This document shows positions 52,292 to 61,023 of a DNA stretch of 64,000 nt, one piece after another (the first letter of the stretch is position 1; every line of letters starts with the position of its first letter). The notes beneath the pieces were generated by a model. The model worked only from the letters and a program-made list of their open reading frames with translations, was not told where the DNA came from and made no database searches. Position numbers and translations under genes: made by a program. The stretch is from Bordetella genomosp. 11 (GTDB lineage: Bacteria; Pseudomonadota; Gammaproteobacteria; Burkholderiales; Burkholderiaceae_B): the NCBI RefSeq assembly GCF_002261215.1, contig NZ_NEVS01000004.1:62001-126000 (forward strand). Direction: 5' to 3'.

Positions 52292-53184
52292 AACTGCCGC
52301 GCCTGCACGCTTGCCGCCGGCGTGCCGCGGTCGGTCAGGCCCATCTTGGCAATCAGCATGTCGAACACATAGCGGGTAAGCGGGTTGATCGAGTCGCCCC
52401 GCATCCACAGGAAATAGTTGGCGTCGGGCAGCGGCGGCAAGCCGTCCTTTTCCCCCAGCACCCGCATATCCGGTCCCAGGAACTCGATGCTGCGCGCCGT
52501 AACGCCCAGGCCCGCGCGCACCGCCGCGCGGATGCCCACCAGGTTCGGCGCGACATAGTTCGTCTGCCAGGGCACGCGCGCCTGTTCGAGCGCATTCAGC
52601 GCCAGGCGGCGAAAGAGGCTGGGTTCGTCGGCCAGTACCAGCGGCACCGGCGCGCCGGCATCGTGCACATAGGCCGCGGAGGCGATCCAGGCCGTGGGCG
52701 AGGTGCGCAGCACCACCCCTTCGTAGGCCGGATCGAAGCGCGTCGATATGCACAGGTCCAGCTCTCCCGCGCGCAACGCGTTCATCAGGAATGGGCTGCG
52801 GTCCACGCGTATTTCCAGCCTGACACGCGGCGACCAGCGCGTGATGTGCGTCAGCACGGTGGGCAGGATCGTATCGGCCACGTCATGCGGCGAGCCCAGG
52901 CGCAGTTCGCCTTCCAGCTGGCCATCCTGCATGGCGCGCATTGCCTCGTCGTTGATGGCCAGCATGTGCCGCGCATAGTCCACCAGCTTGCGTCCGTGGG
53001 GCGACAGCAGTTTGTTGCGTCCTTGTTTCTCGAACAGCGGCAGCCCGACCAGGCTTTCCAGGCGCTGCATCTGCTGGGTGATGGCGGATTGGGTCTTGTG
53101 CAGGCGCTCGGCCGCGCCCGAAAAGGTCTGGGCCTGATCGATCGCCGCCAGGGTGCGGAGCAGGTCGAGATCCAGATTCCGCAT
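52288..53184 (-). CDS. LysR family transcriptional regulator of the sulfur-amino-acid cluster
   Basis: A 298-residue LysR regulator with an N-terminal HTH (LDLLRTLAAIDQAQTFSGAA ... HKTQSAITQQMQRLE) and a PBP-like effector domain. A dyad of T-N11-A type lies 15 nt upstream of its ATG. It is divergent from the long rightward operon that starts with the cysteine-dioxygenase-like gene and is almost certainly its regulator. GGAGACC precedes the ATG. Its stop codon overlaps the hyuB stop on the opposite strand by 3 nt. Confidence 0.92.
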   Translation of the reverse strand: MRNLDLDLLRTLAAIDQAQTFSGAAERLHKTQSAITQQMQRLESLVGLPLFEKQGRNKLLSPHGRKLVDYARHMLAINDEAMRAMQDGQLEGELRLGSPHDVADTILPTVLTHITRWSPRVRLEIRVDRSPFLMNALRAGELDLCISTRFDPAYEGVVLRTSPTAWIASAAYVHDAGAPVPLVLADEPSLFRRLALNALEQARVPWQTNYVAPNLVGIRAAVRAGLGVTARSIEFLGPDMRVLGEKDGLPPLPDANYFLWMRGDSINPLTRYVFDMLIAKMGLTDRGTPAASVQARQF

Positions 53185-53198
53185 ACGGTCTCCTACAT

Positions 53199-53213
53199 AT
53201 TACGCATGCTAAT
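53199..53213. promoter_or_regulatory. LysR-type T-N11-A operator candidate
   Basis: ATTACGCATGCTAAT contains TTA-N7-TAA with a GCATGC core, the classic T-N11-A layout. It lies between the LysR gene and the dioxygenase-like gene in an AT-rich 115-nt gap, so it could serve both autoregulation and operon control. Confidence 0.5.
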
Positions 53214-53299
53214 GAGTTATTAAGGCAATTTAATTTGTCACGAAGCGAGCATGGCCGTAGAGTACCAACGAAATCGCTTCATTACAGGAGTTTTTCCGC

Positions 53300-53887
53300 A
53301 TGGGCAGCCCACATCCGCATGACCAGGACATCACGCTGGCGATTGAAAACATAAAGAATACTGTACGAACCCAGGGGCTGAACCGCGGCAGCCTGGATGA
53401 CGTCCTGCGCACCGTGATCGGTCTGGCCAGCCATCGCGACTGGTGGGCTGCCGACCGCTATCCGGCGCCGGAGGGCGACGAACGCCAGGCGCGCTACCTG
53501 ATCAGCGAAACGCCCGACAAGGAATATGCCCTGTACCTGAACGTGATGCGCCCGGGCAAGAAAATCGTCCCGCACGACCATACGACCTGGGCATGCATCG
53601 CGGCGGTCGAAGGCGTCGAATACAACTACGTCTACGACAGGCTGGACGATGGCAAGGAGCCCGGCGTGGGACGCCTTGCGAAGAAGGACACCGTGGTGGT
53701 CGAGCCCGGTACCGGCATCGCCCTGATGCCCGAAGACATCCACGCCGTGGAGATCCGTGGCGACAGCGTGATCCGCCATTTGCACATGTATGGCCGCGCG
53801 CTGGAAACGCTGACGGAACGCCTGTCCTTCGACCTGGATGCCGGCACCTGCCAGGTCATGCCGATCGGCGTCCAGACGCGCCGCTGA
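53300..53887 (+). CDS. Cysteine dioxygenase / 3-mercaptopropionate dioxygenase-like cupin
   Basis: A 195-residue thiol dioxygenase of the CDO family, which adds O2 to a thiol to give a sulfinate using Fe(II). His92 and His94 ([16 protein letters not shown]) and His148 (MPEDIHAVE) form the 3-His iron site. The end [13 protein letters not shown] is typical. Bacterial members act on cysteine, 3-mercaptopropionate or other small thiols; this one cannot be assigned from motifs alone. AGGAG is 9 nt upstream. First gene of the operon, 14 nt before the PLP enzyme. Confidence 0.9.
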   Translation: MGSPHPHDQDITLAIENIKNTVRTQGLNRGSLDDVLRTVIGLASHRDWWAADRYPAPEGDERQARYLISETPDKEYALYLNVMRPGKKIVPHDHTTWACIAAVEGVEYNYVYDRLDDGKEPGVGRLAKKDTVVVEPGTGIALMPEDIHAVEIRGDSVIRHLHMYGRALETLTERLSFDLDAGTCQVMPIGVQTRR

Positions 53888-53901
53888 CGGGAACCCGGGC
53901 C

Positions 53902-55071
53902 ATGGAAGAACAATACAAGCCGGGCACGCGCCTGCTGCGTGCCGGGCGGCCGCATCGCGGCTGGATCAACACGCCGGTGACGCGCGCCAGTACGTATGTT
54001 TTCGACAGCGTGGGGCAGTGGCGCGACACGCGCGCGCGCCGCGACCAGGAACGGCTGCTGTCCTACGGTGCGCGCGGGACGGACAGCACGTATGCGCTGG
54101 AAGACGCGCTGGTCGAGCTGGAAGGCGGTTATCGCGCCAAGATGTATCCCACGGGGCAGGCCGCCATCGCGGTGGTGATGCTGGCTTACCTGAAGGCGGG
54201 CGATCACGTCCTGATCACCGACGCGGTGTACGAGCCGGTGCGCCGGTTCTGCGCGGACCAGCTGTCGCGCTGGGGGATCGAGTTCAGCTATTACCTGCCC
54301 GACGGCAGCGATCTGCCGGACCGGATCCGTCCCAACACCCGCATGATCTACGCGGAATGTCCCGGTTCACTGGTCTACGAGATGATGGACCTGCCGGCGG
54401 TCGCGGAGTTGGCGCATCGCCACGATTGCTGGCTGGCCGTGGACAACACCTGGGGTTCGGGCCTGTTGTACCGGCCGCTGGCCCTGGGCGCCGATATCTC
54501 CGTTACCGCCGCGACCAAATACCTGGGCGGCCACGCGGATGTGATGATGGGCACGGTCGTCACGACCGAACGCGCCTGGGCGCCGCTGGAGCGCGCCACC
54601 GTGGACATGGGCCAGACGGTGGGCGCCGACGATGCATACCTGGTGCTGCGCGGCATGCGGTCCATGGCGGCGCGGCTGGCGATGCACGCCCGCCACGCGT
54701 TGCGCGTCGCCGAATGGCTGCAGGGACGCGCCGAAGTGGCGCGCGTATTGTGTCCGGCCCTGCCCGACGATCCCGGCCATGCGCTCTGGAAGCGCGATTG
54801 CAGCGGGACCAACGGCCTGCTGTCCATCGAGTTCGCGCGCGGCATCGATGACGCCGACGTCGAACGCATGATCGATGCCTTCCGTTTGTTCGGCCTGGGC
54901 GCGTCCTGGGGCGGCTTCGAAAGCCTGTGCGTGCCCGTCAACATGGCGCGCGCGCGGACGGTTGCGGACTGGTCGGGGCGCGGGGCCATCCTGCGCCTGC
55001 ATATCGGCCTGGAAGATCCCGAAGACCTGATCGCCGATCTGGAGCAGGCCATGACCGCGCTCCGGCGCTAG
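53902..55071 (+). CDS. Cystathionine beta-lyase-like PLP enzyme (Cys/Met metabolism family)
   Basis: A 389-residue PLP-dependent enzyme of the MetC/MetB family. Asp181 (VDNTWGSGLL) pairs with the pyridine nitrogen and Lys206 (VTAATKYLGGHADVMMG) is the Schiff-base residue. The N-terminal INTPVTRASTYVFDSVGQW matches MetC-type lyases. It would split a C-S bond of a cysteine conjugate, giving a thiol, pyruvate and ammonia. Start at 53902 follows the upstream stop by 14 nt. The frame is open far upstream, but that part lies inside the dioxygenase gene. Context suggests it feeds thiol to the dioxygenase and sulfane sulfur handling to the rhodanese. Confidence 0.9.
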   Translation: MEEQYKPGTRLLRAGRPHRGWINTPVTRASTYVFDSVGQWRDTRARRDQERLLSYGARGTDSTYALEDALVELEGGYRAKMYPTGQAAIAVVMLAYLKAGDHVLITDAVYEPVRRFCADQLSRWGIEFSYYLPDGSDLPDRIRPNTRMIYAECPGSLVYEMMDLPAVAELAHRHDCWLAVDNTWGSGLLYRPLALGADISVTAATKYLGGHADVMMGTVVTTERAWAPLERATVDMGQTVGADDAYLVLRGMRSMAARLAMHARHALRVAEWLQGRAEVARVLCPALPDDPGHALWKRDCSGTNGLLSIEFARGIDDADVERMIDAFRLFGLGASWGGFESLCVPVNMARARTVADWSGRGAILRLHIGLEDPEDLIADLEQAMTALRR

Positions 55072-55172
55072 GTCCCGGCGCCACGCGCGCCGCGCTACGA
55101 CTACCCATCCCGGCACGCCGCGTCCGCGCGGCGTGAGGGGGATGCTTTTTCCTCGATTTCTTGCAGAGCCCC

Positions 55173-56780
55173 ATGACGCAGCTTCCTACCGATATTTCGT
55201 CCATACCGAGCATCGATGCGCCGACGCTCAAGCGCTGGCTGCATGACGGCGCCGAAATCGGCCTGCTGGACGTCCGCGAACATGGCCAATATGGGGAAGG
55301 GCATCCCTTCCTGGCGGTGTCGCTGCCGTACAGCCGGCTGGAGGCCGAGGCGCCGCGCCTGCTGCCGCGCCGCGGCGCCCGCCTGGTGGCCTTCGATGCC
55401 GGCGACGGCGTGGCGCCCCGCGCGGCCGCGGCCCTGCGCGCGCTGGGCTATACGGATGTCCATGTCCTGCAAGGCGGCGCGCCGGCCTGGCGTGCCGCGG
55501 GCTACACCCTGTTCGCCGGGGTCAACCTGCCCAGCAAGACGTTCGGCGAACTGGCGGAGCACATCCACCACACGCCTCGTATCAGCGCCACCGAGCTGGC
55601 CGACCGGCAGCGCGGCGGCGACAAGCTGGTCGTGCTGGACGGCCGGCCCTACACCGAGTACCGGAAGATGAACATTCCGGGCGGCATCTGCTGCCCCAAC
55701 GGCGAACTCGCCTTGCGCGTCCAGGACCTGGTGCCCGACGCCGATACGACGATCGTCGTCAACTGCGCGGGACGTACGCGCAGCATCATCGGCGCGCAGA
55801 CGCTGATCGACCTGGGCGTGCCGAACCCGGTGCTGGCGCTGGAAAACGGCACCCAGGGGTGGTACCTGGCGGATCTGCCGCTGGAGCACGGTTCGCAGCG
55901 CAAGTACGCCGACGCGATTTCGGGCGACGCGCTGCCGGTGCTGCGCGAGCGCGCGCAAGCCCTCGCTCGGCGGCATGGTGTCGTCACCGTCGATGCCGCG
56001 CAGGTGCGCGAGTGGCTGGCCGATGCCGGCCGCACCACCTATCTGTGCGACGTCCGGACGGAAGAAGAATACGCGGCCGGCACGCTGGCCGGCGCGCAGC
56101 ATACCCCGGGGGGACAACTGATCCAGTCCACCGACCAGTACATCGGCGTGCGCAATGCGCGCGTGGTGGTGGCCGACGACGAAGGCGTGCGCGCGCCCGT
56201 GGTGGCGAGCTGGCTGCGCCAGATGGGCTGGGACGTCTATGTGCTTGCCGAGGGCGTGGCGGCGGATGTGGCGGCGCCGGTGCCGCAGGTCCGCTTGCCC
56301 GCGCCGCCGGCGATCGCGACCGCCGACCTGGCCGCCGCCTTGCGCGACGGCGCCGTGTTCCTGGACGTGCGTCCCGGCATGGCCTACAGGAAGGCGCATA
56401 TCGCCGGCGCGCGCTGGACGATACGGCCGCGGATGGGCGCCCTGGACCTGCCGGCGGATGCGCGGGTCATCCTGTTGGCCGCCGATCCGTCGGTGGCGGC
56501 GCTGGCGGCGCGCGAGCTGGCCGAAATGGGGATCGCCCAGGTGCGGGTGAATCTGGACGGGCCGCAGGCATGGCGCGGCGCCGGCCTGCCGATGGAGGCG
56601 GGCGACGACGTGCCGGCCGACGAGGATTGCATCGACTATCTGTTCTTCGTGCACGACCGCCACGACGGCAACAAGGCCGCCGCGCGCCAGTATCTGGCGT
56701 GGGAAACCAATCTCATTCACCAGATCGACGAACAGGAGCGGTCGATCTTCCGTTTTCCAGTCCATCCGGACCAGGACTGA
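55173..56780 (+). CDS. Four-domain rhodanese-like protein with one active cysteine
   Basis: A 535-residue cytoplasmic protein made of four rhodanese domains (about 10-115, 135-255, 290-385 and 395-500). Only the second has the catalytic loop: Cys198 in NCAGRTRS. At the same place domain 1 reads AFDAGDG, domain 3 VADDEGVR and domain 4 LAADPSV, so these lack Cys and look regulatory or structural. A C-terminal segment (DEDCIDYLFFVHDRHDGN) is found in multi-domain relatives. It probably transfers sulfane sulfur or hydrolyses thiosulfate-like intermediates from the adjacent lyase. The ATG at 55173 lies 12 nt after an in-frame TTG. Confidence 0.88.
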   Translation: MTQLPTDISSIPSIDAPTLKRWLHDGAEIGLLDVREHGQYGEGHPFLAVSLPYSRLEAEAPRLLPRRGARLVAFDAGDGVAPRAAAALRALGYTDVHVLQGGAPAWRAAGYTLFAGVNLPSKTFGELAEHIHHTPRISATELADRQRGGDKLVVLDGRPYTEYRKMNIPGGICCPNGELALRVQDLVPDADTTIVVNCAGRTRSIIGAQTLIDLGVPNPVLALENGTQGWYLADLPLEHGSQRKYADAISGDALPVLRERAQALARRHGVVTVDAAQVREWLADAGRTTYLCDVRTEEEYAAGTLAGAQHTPGGQLIQSTDQYIGVRNARVVVADDEGVRAPVVASWLRQMGWDVYVLAEGVAADVAAPVPQVRLPAPPAIATADLAAALRDGAVFLDVRPGMAYRKAHIAGARWTIRPRMGALDLPADARVILLAADPSVAALAARELAEMGIAQVRVNLDGPQAWRGAGLPMEAGDDVPADEDCIDYLFFVHDRHDGNKAAARQYLAWETNLIHQIDEQERSIFRFPVHPDQD

Positions 56781-56826
56781 AACGCACCGCCGGCCGGTCC
56801 GGCGCCAACCACCAGGGGAAACAACG

Positions 56827-57645
56827 ATGAAAACCACTCTGTACCTGTTCGCCGCGGCCGCCACGCTGGGCGCCACGCTGGCCCACGCCGACGTGCTGGA
56901 CGAGGTCAAGGCGCGCGGCAAGCTGATCTGCGGCACGCAGAGCGCGAGCGTGCCCTACGCCTACCAGGACACCGCCACGCGCAGCTTCGTCGGCTATGAC
57001 GTCGACATGTGCGCGGCGCTGGCCAAGGGACTGGGCGTGGCGCTGGAGCACAAGCCGCTGTCGACCGAGGCGCGTATTCCGGAACTGAAGATGAACCGCG
57101 TCGACGTGGTCGCCGGTTCCATGGCCTACCTGCCGGAGCGGGCGCAGCAGGTCGACTACAGCCTGCAATACCTGCAGGGCAGCATCAAGGTGCTGGTGCG
57201 CAAGGATTCCGGGATCTCGTCGTTGAAGGATTTGGCCGGCCACAAGATTTGCGCCTCCAAGGGGTCCAGTTCGGCGGCCATCGCCGCGCGGGTGCTGCCG
57301 AATTCGCAGGTGCTGTCCTTCCAGGACGTGGCGTCCTGCTACCTGGGACTGCAGAACCAGAAAGTGGACGGCTTCACGGCGGGAGAACTGATACTGAAGC
57401 GCTTCGAGCTGGATTCGCAGAAGGCCGGCACGCCGGCGGTATTGCTGCCCGAACCCACCTACGTCGAGCATATCGGCGTCGTCGTCAACAAGGGCAATCC
57501 CAAGCTGCTGGCCGCCGTGAATAAGGTGATCCAGGATATGGACAAGGATGGCAGGCTGGATGCCATGTACGACAAGTGGCTGGGCGCGGGTTCGATCTAC
57601 AAGCTGACCCGTACCTTCAAGGTCGAGCCGGTCGACGCCGAGTAG
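56827..57645 (+). CDS. Amino-acid ABC transporter substrate-binding protein
   Basis: A 272-residue periplasmic receptor (SBP type 3, PAAT family). A Sec signal ends near residue 22 at AHA. The mature part begins DVLDEVKARGKLICGTQ. YDVDMCAALAKGLG near residue 58 is a classic ligand-domain motif. It would bind the sulfur-containing amino acid or conjugate used by the operon. The gene starts 46 nt after the rhodanese gene behind AGGGGAAAC. Confidence 0.93.
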   Translation: MKTTLYLFAAAATLGATLAHADVLDEVKARGKLICGTQSASVPYAYQDTATRSFVGYDVDMCAALAKGLGVALEHKPLSTEARIPELKMNRVDVVAGSMAYLPERAQQVDYSLQYLQGSIKVLVRKDSGISSLKDLAGHKICASKGSSSAAIAARVLPNSQVLSFQDVASCYLGLQNQKVDGFTAGELILKRFELDSQKAGTPAVLLPEPTYVEHIGVVVNKGNPKLLAAVNKVIQDMDKDGRLDAMYDKWLGAGSIYKLTRTFKVEPVDAE

Positions 57646-57662
57646 GGCGGCCTGGAAGCGTC

Positions 57663-58358
57663 ATGCATTTCGATTTCGCTTTCCTGACCAGCGGCAACTA
57701 CGGTGCCACGCTGCTGGCGGGCGCGCTCACCACGGTGCGCCTGTTCGCGGGCGCATGGGTGCTGGGGTTCCTGATCGCGCTGCTGCTGGTCGTGCTGCGC
57801 GCGGTTCCCTGGCGCCCGCTGCAGCTGGCGGTCACGGCCTTCGTCGAATACCACCGCAACGTGCCCACCGTGGTGCAGATCATGGTGTGGTACTTCGGCA
57901 TGCCGCAGATCCTGCCGGAAGGCTTGCGTCTGTGGATCAATCGCGGCGACACGGAGTTCCTGTTCGGCCTGATCGCCCTGAGCCTGAACGTCAGCGGCTT
58001 CATGTCGGAGGATATCCGCGCCGGGCTGCGCGCCATCCCCGGGACACAGGTGGAAGCGGCCCGTTCCGTCGGACTGAGCGGCTGGGGCGCGCTGCGCCAC
58101 GTCATGCTGCCGCAGGCGGTCCGCATCGCGGTGCCGCCCTTGATCAACCGCTCGCTGATCCTGTTCAAGGACACCAGCCTGGCGATGGTGATCGGCGTGG
58201 GCGAACTGACCTACCAGGTAAAGGCGATCGAGAATGCGACCTTCCGCTCCTTCGAGGTGTTCGCCGTGTCGACCGCCCTGTATCTGGCCGCCTCGCTGGC
58301 GCTCATGGGCCTGGGCGCGTGGTTCGGCCGGCGTTATCCGCCCGCCTTCAGGAGATGA
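57663..58358 (+). CDS. Amino-acid ABC transporter permease
   Basis: A 231-residue HisM/GlnP-type permease of the polar amino-acid (PAAT) family with about five transmembrane segments. TTVRLFAGAWVLGFLIALLL opens it, VEYHRNVPTVVQIMVWYFG is the TM-loop signature, and EAARSVGLSGWGALRHVMLPQ is the EAA loop that contacts the ATPase. It starts 17 nt after the binding protein. It pairs with the next permease as a heterodimer. Confidence 0.93.
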   Translation: MHFDFAFLTSGNYGATLLAGALTTVRLFAGAWVLGFLIALLLVVLRAVPWRPLQLAVTAFVEYHRNVPTVVQIMVWYFGMPQILPEGLRLWINRGDTEFLFGLIALSLNVSGFMSEDIRAGLRAIPGTQVEAARSVGLSGWGALRHVMLPQAVRIAVPPLINRSLILFKDTSLAMVIGVGELTYQVKAIENATFRSFEVFAVSTALYLAASLALMGLGAWFGRRYPPAFRR

Positions 58359-58361
58359 GCC

Positions 58362-59054
58362 ATGTGGCAGATCCTGCATGACTATGGCCTGATGTTCCTG
58401 GTGGGCGCCTGGCCGCGAGGGCCGCTGGGCGGTTTCGTCGCGACGCTGATCCTGGCAGGTGCCGGCCTGGCGATCTCCTTTCCGCTGGCGATCTGCCTGG
58501 GATTGGCCCGCACCAGCAGCGTGCGCGTCCTGCGCTGGCCCGCTACCGCGTGGGTATACGCCTTCCGCGGCGTGCCGCTGATCATGATCATCTTCTGGGC
58601 GTATTTTGTCCTGCCGGTGCTGACCGGCGCGACCGTGCCGGCGTTCACCACCGCGCTGTGCGCCATCGTGCTGTACGAATCGGCCTTTCTGGGAGAGATC
58701 GTGCGCGCCGGCCTGGAGGGGTTGCCGCCGGGCCAGACCGAGGCCGCGCGGGCGGTCGGCCTGAACTACGCGAAATCCATGCGCCACGTCATCCTGCCGC
58801 AGGCGCTGGCCAACATGATCCCTTCGCTGGTCAACCAATTCGTGTCGACCATCAAGGCCACGTCCATCGTGTACGTGATCGGCGTCCAGGAAGTGACCTT
58901 CGCCGCCCAGCAGGTCAACAGCATGGAAACCGCGTATACGCTGCAGACATTCCTGGTGCTGGCCGCCTTGTATTTCGTGCCGTGCTTTACCCTGTCGCGC
59001 CTGGCGGGCCGGCTGGAACGCGGATTGGCGCGCAAGCGCCTGCGCGCGGCCTGA
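58362..59054 (+). CDS. Amino-acid ABC transporter permease
   Basis: A 230-residue PAAT permease. The core shows AFRGVPLIMIIFWAYFVLPV and the EAA-type loop EAARAVGLNYAKSMRHVILPQ. About five transmembrane segments. AGGAG precedes the ATG, and the gene begins 3 nt after its partner permease stops. Together with the ATPase at 59082 it completes the importer. Confidence 0.93.
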   Translation: MWQILHDYGLMFLVGAWPRGPLGGFVATLILAGAGLAISFPLAICLGLARTSSVRVLRWPATAWVYAFRGVPLIMIIFWAYFVLPVLTGATVPAFTTALCAIVLYESAFLGEIVRAGLEGLPPGQTEAARAVGLNYAKSMRHVILPQALANMIPSLVNQFVSTIKATSIVYVIGVQEVTFAAQQVNSMETAYTLQTFLVLAALYFVPCFTLSRLAGRLERGLARKRLRAA

Positions 59055-59081
59055 CGGCGCGCCGTCGCCTTGGAGATTGCC

Positions 59082-59882
59082 GTGATAGAACTCGACAACG
59101 TTCAGAAATGGTATGGAAGCTACCACGCGCTGGACAACGTTTGCGGACGCGTGGAGCAGGGACAGGTGGTGGTGGTTTGCGGGCCTTCGGGATCCGGCAA
59201 GTCCACGATGATACGCACCCTGAACCGCCTGGAGCCGATACAGGGCGGCACGATCCGCGTGGCCGGGCAGGATATCCATGCGCCGGGACGCGATATCAAC
59301 GCGCTGCGCGCGGGGATCGGTTTCGTCTTCCAGCAGTTCAACCTGTTCCCGCATCTGTCGGTCGCCGAGAACATCATGCTGTCGCCCGTGCGCGTCGCGG
59401 GCATGCCGCGCCAGCGTGCCGCCGGGCTGGCGCGCGAACTGCTGGCCAAGGTGGGGCTGGAACACAAATTCGACGCCATGCCGGCCAGCCTGTCGGGCGG
59501 CCAGCAGCAGCGCGTGGCGATCGCCCGCGCGCTGGCGCAGCATCCGCCGCTGATCCTGTTCGACGAGCCCACCAGCGCGCTCGATCCGGAAATGGTCGGC
59601 GAGGTCCTGGCCGTCATGAAGCGCCTGGCCTCGGAGGGCATGACCATGGTCGTGGTCACGCACGAGATGGGGTTCGCCCGCGAAGTCGCCGACCGCATCT
59701 GGTTCATGGACGAAGGGCGCATCCTGGAGGATTCCACGCCGGACCGGTTTTTCGCCGACCCGGCGCATCCGCGCGCCCGCAAGTTCCTGTCCGATATCCT
59801 GCGTCCCGGGGTGCCGCTGGGCGTGGCGGCCGAGGTGCCGGGCGTGTCGTCGCGGCACGCCGGCTCGGCCGCGCCAGCCTAG
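59082..59882 (+). CDS. Amino-acid ABC transporter ATP-binding protein
   Basis: A 266-residue GlnQ/HisP-type ATPase. Walker A is [16 protein letters not shown], signature [16 protein letters not shown], Walker [13 protein letters not shown], with the switch histidine at VVTHEMGF. All are normal. I prefer GTG at 59082 ([10 protein letters not shown]) because GGAG lies 6 nt upstream; the frame also allows TTG at 59070. A 30-residue tail ([16 protein letters not shown]) follows the usual end. It powers the two permeases just upstream. Confidence 0.95.
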   Translation: MIELDNVQKWYGSYHALDNVCGRVEQGQVVVVCGPSGSGKSTMIRTLNRLEPIQGGTIRVAGQDIHAPGRDINALRAGIGFVFQQFNLFPHLSVAENIMLSPVRVAGMPRQRAAGLARELLAKVGLEHKFDAMPASLSGGQQQRVAIARALAQHPPLILFDEPTSALDPEMVGEVLAVMKRLASEGMTMVVVTHEMGFAREVADRIWFMDEGRILEDSTPDRFFADPAHPRARKFLSDILRPGVPLGVAAEVPGVSSRHAGSAAPA

Positions 59883-60014
59883 GGGGCGCTCCATTCCGCG
59901 TCGAAAGCCCATGGGGAAGTATCCGGAGGCCCGTCGCGCCCGTATTCGTCAACGAAGTCGTTTTATCAACACGGCCGTCAAGTAGCCATATCGCGGCCGA
60001 CAAGGGGAAGTAGC

Positions 60015-60980
60015 ATGCAACTCAAGAAAATCGCCGCCTTCGGCGCCGCTGCGCTGTGCGCGCTGTCTGTCTCCGCCGCCCAGGCGGCTTTTCCGGAACC
60101 GGGCACGCCGGTCCGCATCGTCGTCGGTTTTCCGCCCGGCGGCGGTGCCGATGTGCTGGCGCGGGCAGCCGCGCTGGGCGTCTCCAAAGCCCTGAATACC
60201 AACGTCATGGTCGAGAACCGGCCCGGCGCCAGCGGCATTATCGCGACCGACTACGTGTCGCGCGCGAAGCCCGACGGCTACACGCTGTATATCGCCACGC
60301 CGGGTTCGCTCACCATCCTGCCCAGCCTGCAGAAAGTGCCCTACGATCCCGCCAAGGATTTCACGCCGATCTCGCTGCTGGTCACCATGCCCAACGTGCT
60401 CGTCACCAGCCCGAAGTCCGGCATCAACAGCATCGCGGACCTGATCGCGCGCGCCAAGACCAAGGACGTCACCTACGCATCGGGCGGCAACGGCACCATC
60501 GGCCAGATGGCGGCCGAACAGTTCAACATGATGGCCGGCGTGCACATGCGGCACATCCCCTATAAGGGCACCACGCCGGCCCTGACCGATGTGGCGGGTG
60601 GCCTGGTGGAAGTGACGTTCTCCGATCCCTCCGTCAAGTCGCTGGTCCAGTCCGGCAAGCTGAAGGCGCTGGGCGTCACCACCGTGACGCCGTCCGATGA
60701 GTTTCCCGGCGCCCCGCCCATCGGCCAGGCCGGCATTCCCGGCTATGAGCTGACCAACTGGTACGGCGTCATCGCGCCGGCCGGCGTGCCGCGCGATATC
60801 GTCGATACGCTGAACCGCGCCTTCGCGCAGGCCATGAAGAATCCGGACATCGTCAAGCAACTGGCGGCGTCGGGCATGACCGCGACCTCCGACACGCCGG
60901 CCGAGTTCGGCGCGCTGATGGCCAAGGAACGCGCGAAATGGGCGGATCTGGTCAAGAAGGCCGACATCCGGCTGGATTGA
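60015..60980 (+). CDS. Bug family periplasmic binding protein (TctC-like)
   Basis: A 321-residue extracytoplasmic receptor with a Sec signal ending near residue 24 (AAQA). The mature part starts AFPEPGTPVRIVVGFPPGGG. VENRPGASGIIATDYV and the VIAPAGVPRDIVDTLN segment are Bug hallmarks. It differs in sequence from the Bug protein at 45091. No TctAB genes are near; here it may bind a carboxylated sulfur compound for an unlinked membrane part or help sensing. GGGGAAG precedes the ATG. Confidence 0.92.
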   Translation: MQLKKIAAFGAAALCALSVSAAQAAFPEPGTPVRIVVGFPPGGGADVLARAAALGVSKALNTNVMVENRPGASGIIATDYVSRAKPDGYTLYIATPGSLTILPSLQKVPYDPAKDFTPISLLVTMPNVLVTSPKSGINSIADLIARAKTKDVTYASGGNGTIGQMAAEQFNMMAGVHMRHIPYKGTTPALTDVAGGLVEVTFSDPSVKSLVQSGKLKALGVTTVTPSDEFPGAPPIGQAGIPGYELTNWYGVIAPAGVPRDIVDTLNRAFAQAMKNPDIVKQLAASGMTATSDTPAEFGALMAKERAKWADLVKKADIRLD

Positions 60981-61023
60981 TGAACGGAATTGGCGGCGGC
61001 GTATGCCGCCGCGGGAGCTGCCC

